Positions 15,816-24,707 of a DNA stretch of 27,139 nt are shown piece after piece. How positions within the stretch are numbered: position 1 is the first letter of the stretch; each line of letters begins with the position of its first letter. This DNA is from CAYXVF01 sp964468125 (GTDB taxonomy: Bacteria > Myxococcota > XYA12-FULL-58-9 > CAYXVF01). The DNA lies in contig CAYXVF010000084.1 in NCBI GenBank assembly GCA_964468125.1, positions 1-27,139 of the forward strand. Reading direction: 5' to 3'. Under the pieces are notes generated by a model that did no database searches, was not told the DNA's origin, and saw nothing but the letters and a program-made list of their open reading frames with translations. A program made the position numbers and the translations under genes.

Positions 15816-16858
15816 GAATTGGCGACCGAAAGATCGGAGAAGCGCATCCACCCTTTATCATCGCTGAGATGTCGGGAAACCACAATCAATCTTTGGAACG
15901 CGCTTTGACATTGATTGACGCCGCAGCTGACGCCGGCGCGCACGCGGTGAAGCTGCAGACTTACACGGCAGATACGATGACCCTCGACATCAGGACTGGC
16001 GACTTCGTCATCAACGATCCCGAGAGCTTGTGGACAGGAAGAAGCCTCTACGATCTGTATCAGGAAGCGCACACGCCCTGGGATTGGCACTCTGCACTTT
16101 TTGAGCGGGCCGAGAAGCGCGGCATTCTATGCTTCAGCACGCCGTTTGACGACTCGGCGGTGGATCTGCTCGAGCGCCTGTCGTCACCGTGCTACAAGAT
16201 CGCATCTTTTGAGAATACGTATTTGCCGCTCATCCGGCGGGTCGCGGCTACAGGAAAGCCCCTCATCATTTCGACGGGAATGGCGAGCGTGGGTCAGCTG
16301 CAAGAGACCGTCGAGGCAGCGCGATCGAGCGGGTGTCGGGACCTCGTCTTGCTCAAGTGCACGAGCACGTATCCTGCGAGCCCCGAGAATACGAATTTGC
16401 GGACCATACCTCATCTTCGCGAGTTGTTTGGCTGCGAAGTTGGGCTTTCAGATCACACCATGGGAGTCGGCGCTGGCGTAGCGAGTGTCGCATTCGGTGC
16501 GCGAGTAATTGAGAAGCACTTCACGCTGAAGCGCGCAGATGGTGGCATTGACAGCGCGTTCTCTCTCGAGCCGCATGAGCTCGAACAGCTCGTAGTAGAA
16601 ACGGAGCGAGCGTGGAAAGCTCTCGGTGTGGTTCAATACGGCGGTGTCGAAGCGGAACGCGCGTCAGCCAAACACCGACGCACGATCTACGTCGTTCAGG
16701 ACCTCGAGGTTGGTGATACCCTGACACCGCAGAACGTCAGGTGTATCCGTCCTGGAGGCGGCCTCGAAACAAAGCATTACGACGCTGTACTTGGGAGGAG
16801 TATCAATCAACCGGTGAAGAGAGGTACGCCGCTCACTTGGAATCTGATGAATCCGTGA
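15812..16858 (+). CDS. pseI: Pseudaminic acid synthase
   Basis: A 348-residue NeuB-family enzyme. It condenses 2,4-diacetamido-2,4,6-trideoxy-L-altrose with phosphoenolpyruvate to give pseudaminic acid. The TIM-barrel part has IIAEMSGNHNQSLERA, AVKLQTYTADTMTLD (metal and PEP site), CFSTPFDDSAVDLLE, YKIASFE, IISTGMAS, LLKCTSTYPASPENTNL, GLSDHTMG and VIEKHFTLKRADGG, all NeuB/PseI hallmarks. The C-terminal ~60 residues are the SAF (antifreeze-like) domain. The start is GTG 15812, in GTGA overlap with the HAD stop, with a perfect GGAGG at 15801-15805. A longer frame from 15719 lies inside the HAD gene. PseI rather than LegI/NeuB is supported by SFENTYLPLIRR and by pseB/pseC nearby. Its 3' end overlaps the convergent TPR gene by 26 bp. 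Confidence 0.95.
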   Translation: MRIGDRKIGEAHPPFIIAEMSGNHNQSLERALTLIDAAADAGAHAVKLQTYTADTMTLDIRTGDFVINDPESLWTGRSLYDLYQEAHTPWDWHSALFERAEKRGILCFSTPFDDSAVDLLERLSSPCYKIASFENTYLPLIRRVAATGKPLIISTGMASVGQLQETVEAARSSGCRDLVLLKCTSTYPASPENTNLRTIPHLRELFGCEVGLSDHTMGVGAGVASVAFGARVIEKHFTLKRADGGIDSAFSLEPHELEQLVVETERAWKALGVVQYGGVEAERASAKHRRTIYVVQDLEVGDTLTPQNVRCIRPGGGLETKHYDAVLGRSINQPVKRGTPLTWNLMNP

Positions 16859-19800
16859 AACCCGTTTCAGCGCGGTAGTACTCGAGCTGCTTTGCGGCCC
16901 ATTCAGCTCGTCGTTTCGGGTCACAGCAGTCTCCAACCATCTTTGCTATCTCTTCCGCCGGTGCAGCCGGAAAGACAGTGGGATCTAGTGTGCTGTAGTC
17001 CTCAACCGGAAAATCGCGGACGACGAATCCAGGTATCCCTCTACCTGCCGCTTCGAGCAGTGCGGACGAACCATAGGAGACGCTGATCATCACCATGTTT
17101 GGGTAGTCGAGGTCCAATGGATGATCGAAGGCGAGCTCATATCTGACGCTGTCGCGCAGAATTCCATATAGCCAGTTTGGACTCTCGAGAAACTCGCCTT
17201 TCGGCTTGAAAAGTAGCTTGAGCCCCTCGATCCCCGATAGGGCGAGAAAGAGTCGACGGTAGCTGTCTCGATGCTGGCGCAACGGGAGCACAGGCATCCG
17301 GGCCATCATCGATCCGCCGCCAAGCACTATAACGTGAACTGGTGACGAGGGATCGACAGCAGCCCTCGATGGCGCGGGTAGCATCAATTCGCTCCGCAGC
17401 TCGACCTGGACCTTGGGATAAGCGGCTTGCCACCGCTGACGGCTCGTTTCGGTGAGTGCGATGATGCGACTGACTTCATCTCCGTGGCGTTGGACGTCCA
17501 CCGGATTCGTCGAGTGCGGCCAGAGAACGACGCGCCCTCCTCGCCGCTTTACCGCTGTCGAGACCAATGCAGATTCGAGAAAGATGTGATCACAGATGTG
17601 CGCCTCGCGGATCTCAAGAGCGTCGACGTCATGCTCTGCTGCGCGAGACATGGTTTCAAGGGCATCGCCAATAAGGCGCTGTAAACCATAAAACAGGTTT
17701 AGGTCGGAAAATCCCGTCGAATATAGCTGAGCGAATGCCGGGGCGCCGGCGCGTGTACGTGCCTTGAGCGGCGCTTCCGGTTGCAGCGGAATTCGAAGCG
17801 TTGCCGCCCGGAACGCGAACGGATAGAGCGAACGAGCATATTCGATTGCCACCCGCTGATTCCGTGAACTATACGGGCGCGTCTGTATCACGTGCGACGC
17901 GCTGTACGCTGTCGCGGGCTGCTCTTGCACCACCTTGTCTATCCCTCGGATTCCCGAAGGAACGATCGCTCTTCCCGCGTGGGTTCGTCCCAGAAGGGGC
18001 GCGCGAGCGAGGCGCTCCCAAGAGCCTTCAAGCGAGAATACCAAGTCCGGGGACGGTGGTTCCTCGAACGGTTCCGCTCGCGCTACGCATAGGAAGGCAT
18101 TGGCGCCGCGCCTCCTCAGCTCGTGAGCAAGAAACAACGGCTCAAGGTCGTTCGTGCCCCAATACCGGAGGCAGGTTAGGCGAGTCGAGCGCAAATCGAT
18201 GAACACGGGCTCGCTGCCAAGCCCCTCGTGAAGCCGACGCGCGAGATGTCGCACAGGGATCAGCGCGCCCAGCTCTGTGACCATATGGAAGTAGATCGCG
18301 AGTTGAAGAGTCTCGCTGGGCAGTTCTGGCGGACGTGCAAACTGAGTGGCGTATTTTCGTGCCATCCGCCACCCGATCGACTTGAGAAAACGCATCGACT
18401 TGTGAGCGCGGAGCGCTCCCACATCATCGAACTCGTCCAGGCGCCTCGAAATGTCGTCTCGGTCGAAGAAATTGGCCGCTCGGAGCTGATCCTCGATCGT
18501 AGATTCTCGGGGATAGAAAACGACGCGCAACGCGTTGGGCACTTCCTGGGTTGGACAGGAAAACGAACGTGCGTTGTCGAGCGCATCGGCTCGAAGGGTC
18601 TTCTCTATTTCCGAGCGCGCTTCGAGAGCACGATCAAGAGCGAAAGCAGCCGCGAAGCGCCTTTGCCGACTTCGCTGATCCGATTCAGAGTCTTCTAGCT
18701 CGAGAACCCGCTTCCAGCCATCCAAAGACTCTTGAAGTTTTCCGAGGTCGAGAGCCAAATCGGCGGTGGTGCTTTGAAGCTCGAGGCATTCCGGGAAGCG
18801 ACGTCGACCGAACTCCGCAACCCTAAACGCCACATCTACGGTACCACAACGGCGCAGGACATCGACGATCTCCAGCAGACTCTCGGGGTCCAGAAATGTT
18901 TGAGACTCTGAATACTCGAGCAGCCATTCAGCCAAGCGTGACCAATCGCACTCAAACCAGTCTCGCAGAGAACTCTTGGTCGGAAGTGCCCGACGTCTCT
19001 GGAAACTCGCCGAATCGAGCTGTCGTGATATTTGCTGCTCAGCTCGCACCATGCCAGCAACACGCTGCCAGTAGCGAGTAGCCTCATGCCAGTTGCCGCG
19101 ACTCATCTCGATCTCCGCCGCCCCGCTGAGAAGGTTCACGACGCTTCCGAAACGTTCCAAACCGCGGTTGACGACATTCAGAGCAGATTCATGGTCACCT
19201 TGAATTCTGAACGCGTGACTGAGTCGGACGTAGTGCCGTGGCGTGCTTGCAGCATCCTTCAGTGTACGCTCCCAGTATTCGACCGCAGTGCTCCATTCGC
19301 GACGATGCATCGCAAACTCAGCACATTCTGCGAGAATGTCAGGATGCTCGGGGAAGCGCTCGAGGCCCATCTGTAGCGCCTGAAGAGCCGCTTTGACGTC
19401 CCCAAGCGCTCGCGTCGCCTGAGCCAGTCGAATGAAGATCTTCGGCTTGGTCAACTCATTCGAGTCGAGTATTGCAGAAGCACGCTCGACAACCTCCTTG
19501 TGCCGTCCTTCAGCCATTGCAAGCTCGATCTGTTCACCGGCTAAGTCGATCGAGCCAGGAAAGACTGCTTCTCCCAGTTCGATGATGCGTTTCGCTTCGC
19601 GAAACCGGCGAGCGCCACGCTTGATGTGGCTGAGTCGAACGTAAGCGCGAACCGGGGCATGAGCCGAATGCTCACCGAGTACCTGTTGAAGGATCCGTTC
19701 TGCGGTGGCGGTATCCGCACGACAGCGCGCAACCTCGGCTTTTTCCACGAGAATCTGGGGCTCACTGTCGCCGAGAACTCGAGCTGCTGAACGCAAGCAT

Positions 19801-20588
19801 TGCTCAGCCGCCTCGAATTCGCCGAGCTCGCGATGCGCCATCGAGAGCCTTACGAAGGGTCGCCAGCTTTTCGAGTCGAACCGGTCGATCACGGACTTCC
19901 ATAGCGACGCAGCCTTCGTCCAATCGCCCCGGGCTTGCGCGATCTCGGCCTGTTCCATAGCGAGTCGCTCATCGTCGGGGAAACGGATGAGTCCACGCGA
20001 AACATAGGCTTCTGCAGCTTCGATCTTCCCGAGCCCCCTATTGCAATGAGCAAGTCGGTAGAGGGTTAGCGGTGACGTCTGCTCACCGTAGCGCGCTTCG
20101 ATTCGCTCGAAGATGGAGAGCGCCTCAGCTAGGTTGCACATTGCCACCGCGAGCTCGCCGTGCTCCTCCATTAGCCGCAAGCTTTTGGCATCTGCGCGGT
20201 GTGCAGACAAAAGTCTCTCCGCCCCCTCGAGATCGCCCATCCGACGACGCACTTGGGCGATTAGCGCGATAGTATCCGGTGGCGTTCCTGGGTCGTCCAC
20301 GAGTGGCTCGAGTCGGCGCAGGGCCTCCGGCCAATCTTTGGCAGCGACTGCATTCTCGCCGTATTGACAGCGTAGGGCCACGGAGTCAGGAAACTGCTCG
20401 AGTGCTTTCGAGAGAATCGCGTCCGATTCGATCAGCAGACCGAGGCGCTTTAGACGCCGCGCGTGATCGGCCCTACTCTTCGATCCATTCCTGCTCGTGT
20501 CGCCATGGTGAAGGGCGAGGAACGATTCGAGCTGAAGGCGTAGTCTCGTAGCGACCCGCTTAGAAATCCTTAGAGCTCGCCACTTCAT
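16833..20588 (-). CDS. TPR-repeat protein with C-terminal GT-B-like glycosyltransferase domain
   Basis: A 1251-residue protein. Residues ~60-510 hold seven units about 69 residues long, each with a conserved Glu in an AE[IV]A-like motif (E78, E145, E215, E285, E355, E424, E492) and DW..A...W further on; an eighth degenerate unit is near 598-665. Each unit looks like a pair of TPRs. Residues ~760-1235 look GT-B-like: VVLWPHSTNPVDVQRHGDE at ~1020, a central linker VHVIVLGGGSMM, KLLFKPKGEF, then SVSYGSSALLEAAGRGIPGFVV (1169-1190), the typical donor-site end. It may transfer a sugar to a protein or polysaccharide, with the TPRs binding the acceptor; the substrate is unknown. Its ATG overlaps the preceding methyltransferase stop (ATGA). 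It is the last gene of its unit. Confidence 0.75.
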   Translation of the reverse strand: MKWRALRISKRVATRLRLQLESFLALHHGDTSRNGSKSRADHARRLKRLGLLIESDAILSKALEQFPDSVALRCQYGENAVAAKDWPEALRRLEPLVDDPGTPPDTIALIAQVRRRMGDLEGAERLLSAHRADAKSLRLMEEHGELAVAMCNLAEALSIFERIEARYGEQTSPLTLYRLAHCNRGLGKIEAAEAYVSRGLIRFPDDERLAMEQAEIAQARGDWTKAASLWKSVIDRFDSKSWRPFVRLSMAHRELGEFEAAEQCLRSAARVLGDSEPQILVEKAEVARCRADTATAERILQQVLGEHSAHAPVRAYVRLSHIKRGARRFREAKRIIELGEAVFPGSIDLAGEQIELAMAEGRHKEVVERASAILDSNELTKPKIFIRLAQATRALGDVKAALQALQMGLERFPEHPDILAECAEFAMHRREWSTAVEYWERTLKDAASTPRHYVRLSHAFRIQGDHESALNVVNRGLERFGSVVNLLSGAAEIEMSRGNWHEATRYWQRVAGMVRAEQQISRQLDSASFQRRRALPTKSSLRDWFECDWSRLAEWLLEYSESQTFLDPESLLEIVDVLRRCGTVDVAFRVAEFGRRRFPECLELQSTTADLALDLGKLQESLDGWKRVLELEDSESDQRSRQRRFAAAFALDRALEARSEIEKTLRADALDNARSFSCPTQEVPNALRVVFYPRESTIEDQLRAANFFDRDDISRRLDEFDDVGALRAHKSMRFLKSIGWRMARKYATQFARPPELPSETLQLAIYFHMVTELGALIPVRHLARRLHEGLGSEPVFIDLRSTRLTCLRYWGTNDLEPLFLAHELRRRGANAFLCVARAEPFEEPPSPDLVFSLEGSWERLARAPLLGRTHAGRAIVPSGIRGIDKVVQEQPATAYSASHVIQTRPYSSRNQRVAIEYARSLYPFAFRAATLRIPLQPEAPLKARTRAGAPAFAQLYSTGFSDLNLFYGLQRLIGDALETMSRAAEHDVDALEIREAHICDHIFLESALVSTAVKRRGGRVVLWPHSTNPVDVQRHGDEVSRIIALTETSRQRWQAAYPKVQVELRSELMLPAPSRAAVDPSSPVHVIVLGGGSMMARMPVLPLRQHRDSYRRLFLALSGIEGLKLLFKPKGEFLESPNWLYGILRDSVRYELAFDHPLDLDYPNMVMISVSYGSSALLEAAGRGIPGFVVRDFPVEDYSTLDPTVFPAAPAEEIAKMVGDCCDPKRRAEWAAKQLEYYRAETGFTDSSDSK

Positions 20589-21424
20589 CGCACGACATTG
20601 GCAGTCGACCTAGGATCGAACGGATCGGGAGCGAGGTCGTCAGGCTTCTTTTGTATCTGAGCTTCGCCGGCGACGCGCTCCAGGAGCGCGATGAGGCTCA
20701 CTCCGATGCGGAAGGGCTGGAAATCACGATCAACTGCGTCGATTAGTGCTCGCGATTCGCCCGTGAAAATACGCTCCAAAAAGAGATTCAGAGGTCCTGG
20801 AGGAAGTGAGAAGTCGGTCCTTCCCCTTCCTAGGCTAGTGCCCAGTCGTCGGGCAACCTGACGCGCAGCCCAGACAACCGGGTACAGTCGAGCGTTCCAA
20901 GCGGACTTGAGTCTCACTTTGACCGGCAGACTCTGCCACACTCGTTCAAACCGGGGCATGTCGTAACGTCGAAAATGCAGGACGGCTTCATCATGAGGGC
21001 TCCAGAGACCCATATCCGCTGGCACAGTAACGATGAGTTGAGCGCCCTCCTTCATCTCTCGAACAGTCCGAGACAGAAATTCGAAGTCGTCTTCGACGTG
21101 TTCGATCACATCAGTGAGCAGAATCGCATCGGATTCGGCGATGTGGCGCTGAGCCACCTCGAACGGATCACCGACGATGAACTCGACGTTCGGGTGGAGT
21201 CGACGTGCGAACTCCACCGCATCCGCAGAACCGTCGACCCCTACGCGCACATATCGATCGTCAAATTGCGCGATGTTGCCCCCTGTGCCGCACCCTAGAT
21301 CGAGAATTTTCGAGCCGGGTTCAACGGCCTTGGAGACCAAGCCTCGCAACGTGGTGCGTCGGGTCACAAACCACCAATGGCGCTCTTCGATTTCTCGGAA
21401 GACCTCAAGCTGTTCGCGATTCAC
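20585..21424 (-). CDS. Class I SAM-dependent methyltransferase
   Basis: A 279-residue methyltransferase. The N-terminus contains EIEERHWWFVTRR, a common opening of UbiG/type-11 methyltransferases in polysaccharide clusters; motif I is ILDLGCGTGGN (40-50), motif II VGVDGSADAV, the motif IV region LLTDVIEHVEDD, and post-motif VTVPADMGLWSPHDEAVLHFRRY. The C-terminal part has hydrophobic segments near residues 150-170 and 190-215 that may touch the membrane. The start is GTG 21424, preceded by GGAGGG about six bases upstream, inside the end of the GtrB-like gene (20-bp overlap). The target is unknown; the neighbours suggest a sugar or lipid-linked sugar. Confidence 0.88.
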   Translation of the reverse strand: MNREQLEVFREIEERHWWFVTRRTTLRGLVSKAVEPGSKILDLGCGTGGNIAQFDDRYVRVGVDGSADAVEFARRLHPNVEFIVGDPFEVAQRHIAESDAILLTDVIEHVEDDFEFLSRTVREMKEGAQLIVTVPADMGLWSPHDEAVLHFRRYDMPRFERVWQSLPVKVRLKSAWNARLYPVVWAARQVARRLGTSLGRGRTDFSLPPGPLNLFLERIFTGESRALIDAVDRDFQPFRIGVSLIALLERVAGEAQIQKKPDDLAPDPFDPRSTANVVR

Positions 21425-22388
21425 CCCGGCCCTCCTCGCAGGACGATTCGCTCAATCCCAGGCGCTCGGACGCGACATAAAGTGGCCGGGCTTTCACCTC
21501 TTCAAAAACTCGACCAACGTACTCGCCGAGAATGCCAACGCAAAGGAGCTGCACCCCTCCAACGAATACCGTCGCTAGAATCAATGAGGTCCAGCCTGGA
21601 ACGTCCTCGGCTGTCTGTCCTAAGACGCTGAGTCCGGTAAGCCGGAGAAAGAGCACGTAAATGCCGGCCACGAACGCGAGCAGTGCAGTCAAAGACCCCA
21701 ACCAGATACTGATTTGCAAAGGACGGACCGAAAAATTTACTATTCCGTCCATCGCAAGTCTAAGCAATTTGCCAAAAGTGTACTTGGCCTCGCCGGCGAA
21801 TCTTGCGTCGCGTTCGTAGCGTAGCCCGACCTGCCTGAAGCCCACCCACGAACGAAGCCCCCTCACGAACCGATTCTTCTCGGGGAGCGCATTCAAAGCA
21901 TCAACCACGCGCCGGCTCATCACGCAAAAGTCTCCGGAGTCGAGTGGGATCTCGATCGAGGTCAGCTTTGCGAGTAGACGATAAAAGAGAAAGTATGCCG
22001 ATCTCTTGAGGATATTCTCTTTCCGCTTGGTTCGAATCGCATAAACAACGTCGTTGCCTTCCCGCAGCTTCTCGAAGAAACGCGCCAGCTGCTCGGGAGG
22101 ATCTTGGAGGTCCGCATCGATTACCGCTACAGCGTCGCCGCGCACATGCATCAGCCCGGCGCTAACCGCCACTTGGTGCCCAAAATTTCGTGAGAAGCGA
22201 AGGGCGCGGACGCGATTATCATCTCGATGGATCTTCGAGATGAGGTCCCAGGTTCCGTCAGTGCTCCCATCATCAACGAGGACGAGTTCCCAGTCTTCGC
22301 CCCAGTCCTCGGCGGCCTCGGAGACGCGACGATAGAGTTCCGGGAGCGTCTCTTCTTCATTCAAAACGGGGGCGATGAGGCTGATCAT
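21405..22388 (-). CDS. Polyprenyl-phosphate glycosyltransferase (GtrB/DPM1-like GT2)
   Basis: A 327-residue membrane GT2 enzyme. It would move a hexose from a nucleotide sugar to undecaprenyl phosphate on the inner face of the membrane. The catalytic domain shows SLIAPVLNEEETLPELY, LVDDGSTDGTWD (37-48), DADLQDPPEQ (91-100) with the DxD, and DSGDFCVMSRR; FVRGLRSWVGFRQ is the usual loop before the membrane part. Two C-terminal transmembrane helices lie near 222-250 and 268-290. It follows the GT-C-like protein (118-bp gap), a pairing similar to B. subtilis ykoS-ykoT. It probably works with that protein: one loads the lipid, the other uses the lipid-linked sugar outside. The sugar is unknown. 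Confidence 0.92.
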   Translation of the reverse strand: MISLIAPVLNEEETLPELYRRVSEAAEDWGEDWELVLVDDGSTDGTWDLISKIHRDDNRVRALRFSRNFGHQVAVSAGLMHVRGDAVAVIDADLQDPPEQLARFFEKLREGNDVVYAIRTKRKENILKRSAYFLFYRLLAKLTSIEIPLDSGDFCVMSRRVVDALNALPEKNRFVRGLRSWVGFRQVGLRYERDARFAGEAKYTFGKLLRLAMDGIVNFSVRPLQISIWLGSLTALLAFVAGIYVLFLRLTGLSVLGQTAEDVPGWTSLILATVFVGGVQLLCVGILGEYVGRVFEEVKARPLYVASERLGLSESSCEEGRGESRTA

Positions 22389-22449
22389 GCTTCAAATGGT
22401 GACGCGGCGCAGAATCCGCTCCCGCGCAGTTGATGTTGTTCTAGAGTCG

Positions 22450-22516
22450 GCGCAATACCCTCTGGGTCGCTATCTGTCCATACTCCGCGCAATACACTCG
22501 AGGTCGTTATCTGTCC
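22450..22516. repeat. Near-perfect 30-bp direct repeat, 37-bp period
   Basis: Two copies, at 22450-22479 and 22487-22516, agree at 26 of 30 positions; both begin GCGCAATAC and end TATCTGTCC. The second copy covers the stop codon and last codons of the membrane-protein gene (stop at 22507-22509), so the 3' end of that gene is duplicated just downstream in the intergenic gap. Confidence 0.8.
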
Positions 22517-24315
22517 AGGTTACCGGTTTCGCAGTAAGACTCCACAGGTCGGTAAAGCCGCTTCGATTGCGAGCGCGCCTGCGTGGACTCGGTGATTTTC
22601 AGCACCAGCCGGACACCTATGTCAGGAGCATTCAGGATCTCGAAGTCGGAGAGAATCAAGGTGCCCCCCAGTTCCTGAAAGGCACAAACATCGAGATGAA
22701 GCCGGATAGCTTCGTTGCTCGGCTGCTCGGCAGGGAAATAGTAGATCCGGCTACCCCAACCATCGAAGTATTTGCGGTTCTTCGGATTGCGCTCCAGCTC
22801 CTCGCTCATGACTCGTCGGAACCGACCTTTATAGAGGGCGCTGTATGCCTGCAGATACCCGTCCAAGTGGCGAAAACCGTGGAATGCCGCGACGAACGGG
22901 TCCGAACCAATCGACATTACAACTTCGTCCTCCCATCTCGGACCTAGTTCCTGCTTGATGGACTCAAACAGCTCCTCCTGATAGTAAGTGGCGATCGGAG
23001 TGCGCACGGGCGGAACCTTACTCGCGACGAGATTCTCCCACCGGAAACCAACACCCTGGGCGTGAGCGACACTCTGAGCGACGAACAGACACAGTACGGG
23101 CACGAGTATCCACCTGCTGCGCGGGACACACGCCCTCCAGATCGACAACCCGACTGAGACCAGCACTACTGCGAGACCAGGAACAAAGATGATGAAGCGT
23201 TGGAGCTGAATTGGCACTCCCAGAAGCGCTTGAATGTCGAATACGTTCTGCCAAACCAAACCATAGGCGAGGGCTAGAATCGCAAGTATCCCAGAAGACA
23301 TCGCGATCCTCCGAAGACCCGAACGAAGTGCACGTTTTTGTTGTTCGCTTCGCCCCTCGTAGAAATGCGCGGCAAGCGCGAGAACAATCGAGAGAGCAAC
23401 AATCAATGTCTTGGAACTTTCGATATTCCAGCGGTAATGGGGGGCATCGGGATTCGTTGCCCGATACAGTGCGATCATCCGGTCCAGGACTGAACTCCAC
23501 GTCGCTGAGTCGAACAGTCGTGGCAGCGGATCGAATGACCGCCCCTCGAGCCACAGGTGCCGATGGGTTTCAATCGACGAAACGAGCGGTTGCAGGAAGA
23601 GTCGATAGTCTACGATCACTGCGAGCATGCCCGACAGCACCAAAGCGGTGAGTAGGCGCGAGCGAATGGGACTAGCCCTCGTAAGGAGGAGCACCCCGAA
23701 AAACAGGACAGGATAATAGAAAATTGCGCCAAAAACCGATTGATCGAGCAACGGGGGCATTAGGAAACACAACCAAAGCCAACGACTCCATTCGCCAATG
23801 GTTGCTCGGTGAATCCCATAGCCCAGTATCGAAAGAGCCGCGAAAGAACCGATCACGTGAGGATTGTGCGGCATGAGCGAATAGTGAAGTGTGCCGGCGG
23901 CTACGATATAGCGATCCTCCAGTCCAGAGGCGCCGACGATGCGGAGCAACACCGGGAACGAGAACACGTAGATGAGTATCGGCGCGACCGCTAGATGCAC
24001 AGCAACATCCCAGTAGTCAGGCAGTAGCGTGTAGCTCAGATTGATGAGATTTAACTCCGACAAGCCCAGTAAACTCAGTGCGTGTCCGTCCAAAGCGCGA
24101 TCGAGCGTCGCGTCCAGGTCGAACAGGGTGTCCCACGGTTTAGGCCGAATCTTCTGAGCTACAACGTAGCTATCGAGGAAGTCATGAGCGGGAACCGACA
24201 TCGAGGACGGCGAGAAGAACGCAAAGAAGATTGTTCCGCACACGATAACCAGCCCGGCGTAGAAGGGCTGCGACACGAGTCTTTGACCGGCCCCAAGCCA
24301 ATCACGGGGCTTCAC
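22507..24315 (-). CDS. Multi-span membrane protein, GT-C-like (DUF6044/YkoS-like)
   Basis: About 602 residues from GTG 24315. About 11-12 hydrophobic segments run through the first ~430 residues, starting with FYAGLVIVCGTIFFAFFSP; a large soluble domain of ~160 residues follows at the C-terminus. The first loop has VPAHDFLDSYVVAQKIR, an acidic loop like the one holding catalytic Asp residues in GT-C glycosyltransferases. PDYWDVAVHLAVAP, LHYSLMPHNPH and the GtrB-like partner fit the DUF6044/YkoS family, which is my recollection and unverified. Role inferred: periplasmic transfer of a lipid-linked sugar. A longer frame begins at GTG 24387, but GTG 24315 has the better ribosome site (AGGGAG at six bases). 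First gene of the four-gene minus-strand unit. Confidence 0.75.
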   Translation of the reverse strand: MKPRDWLGAGQRLVSQPFYAGLVIVCGTIFFAFFSPSSMSVPAHDFLDSYVVAQKIRPKPWDTLFDLDATLDRALDGHALSLLGLSELNLINLSYTLLPDYWDVAVHLAVAPILIYVFSFPVLLRIVGASGLEDRYIVAAGTLHYSLMPHNPHVIGSFAALSILGYGIHRATIGEWSRWLWLCFLMPPLLDQSVFGAIFYYPVLFFGVLLLTRASPIRSRLLTALVLSGMLAVIVDYRLFLQPLVSSIETHRHLWLEGRSFDPLPRLFDSATWSSVLDRMIALYRATNPDAPHYRWNIESSKTLIVALSIVLALAAHFYEGRSEQQKRALRSGLRRIAMSSGILAILALAYGLVWQNVFDIQALLGVPIQLQRFIIFVPGLAVVLVSVGLSIWRACVPRSRWILVPVLCLFVAQSVAHAQGVGFRWENLVASKVPPVRTPIATYYQEELFESIKQELGPRWEDEVVMSIGSDPFVAAFHGFRHLDGYLQAYSALYKGRFRRVMSEELERNPKNRKYFDGWGSRIYYFPAEQPSNEAIRLHLDVCAFQELGGTLILSDFEILNAPDIGVRLVLKITESTQARSQSKRLYRPVESYCETGNLDR

Positions 24316-24387
24316 ATTCGCTCCCTGTGGCCCTGACGAGTCCAGGGTTGAACCGTCGGAAGCTGACTTTCGTTCGCTTGCTCTCAC

Positions 24388-24707
24388 GAGTGTGCGTGCC
24401 TATCGGTCGAGGCCCCGTCAATTAGCACGCTGGAACCCGAACGTCGACACGAGTTGCAGTGGATGGTTCCGCGAGCAGCTGCGATTGGTTTTTGCAACAG
24501 TTGCTTTGACACGTTCCGGTTCATCTGACCGTGCTCTCGCATCCATGGTGTGTACGAACGATTCGGACTGCGACGTAGATGAGCCCGAGCGGGAACTTCT
24601 GCAATCTCCGCTATCTTCGCATCGATTGACGCGTTCGCCGGTTTACCAGGCAAAGACCGATGAAGCATGCCGGCGATCCTCAATCCGACCCCATTGATGC
24701 GCGCTAA
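24388..24707. other. Intergenic stretch at the edge of the surface cluster
   Basis: About 320 bp without a convincing gene. The open frames on both strands lack family motifs. It should hold the promoter of the minus-strand unit that starts at 24315 or 24387, but I see no clear -35/-10 pair. Base composition rises sharply in GC just to the right. Confidence 0.5.
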
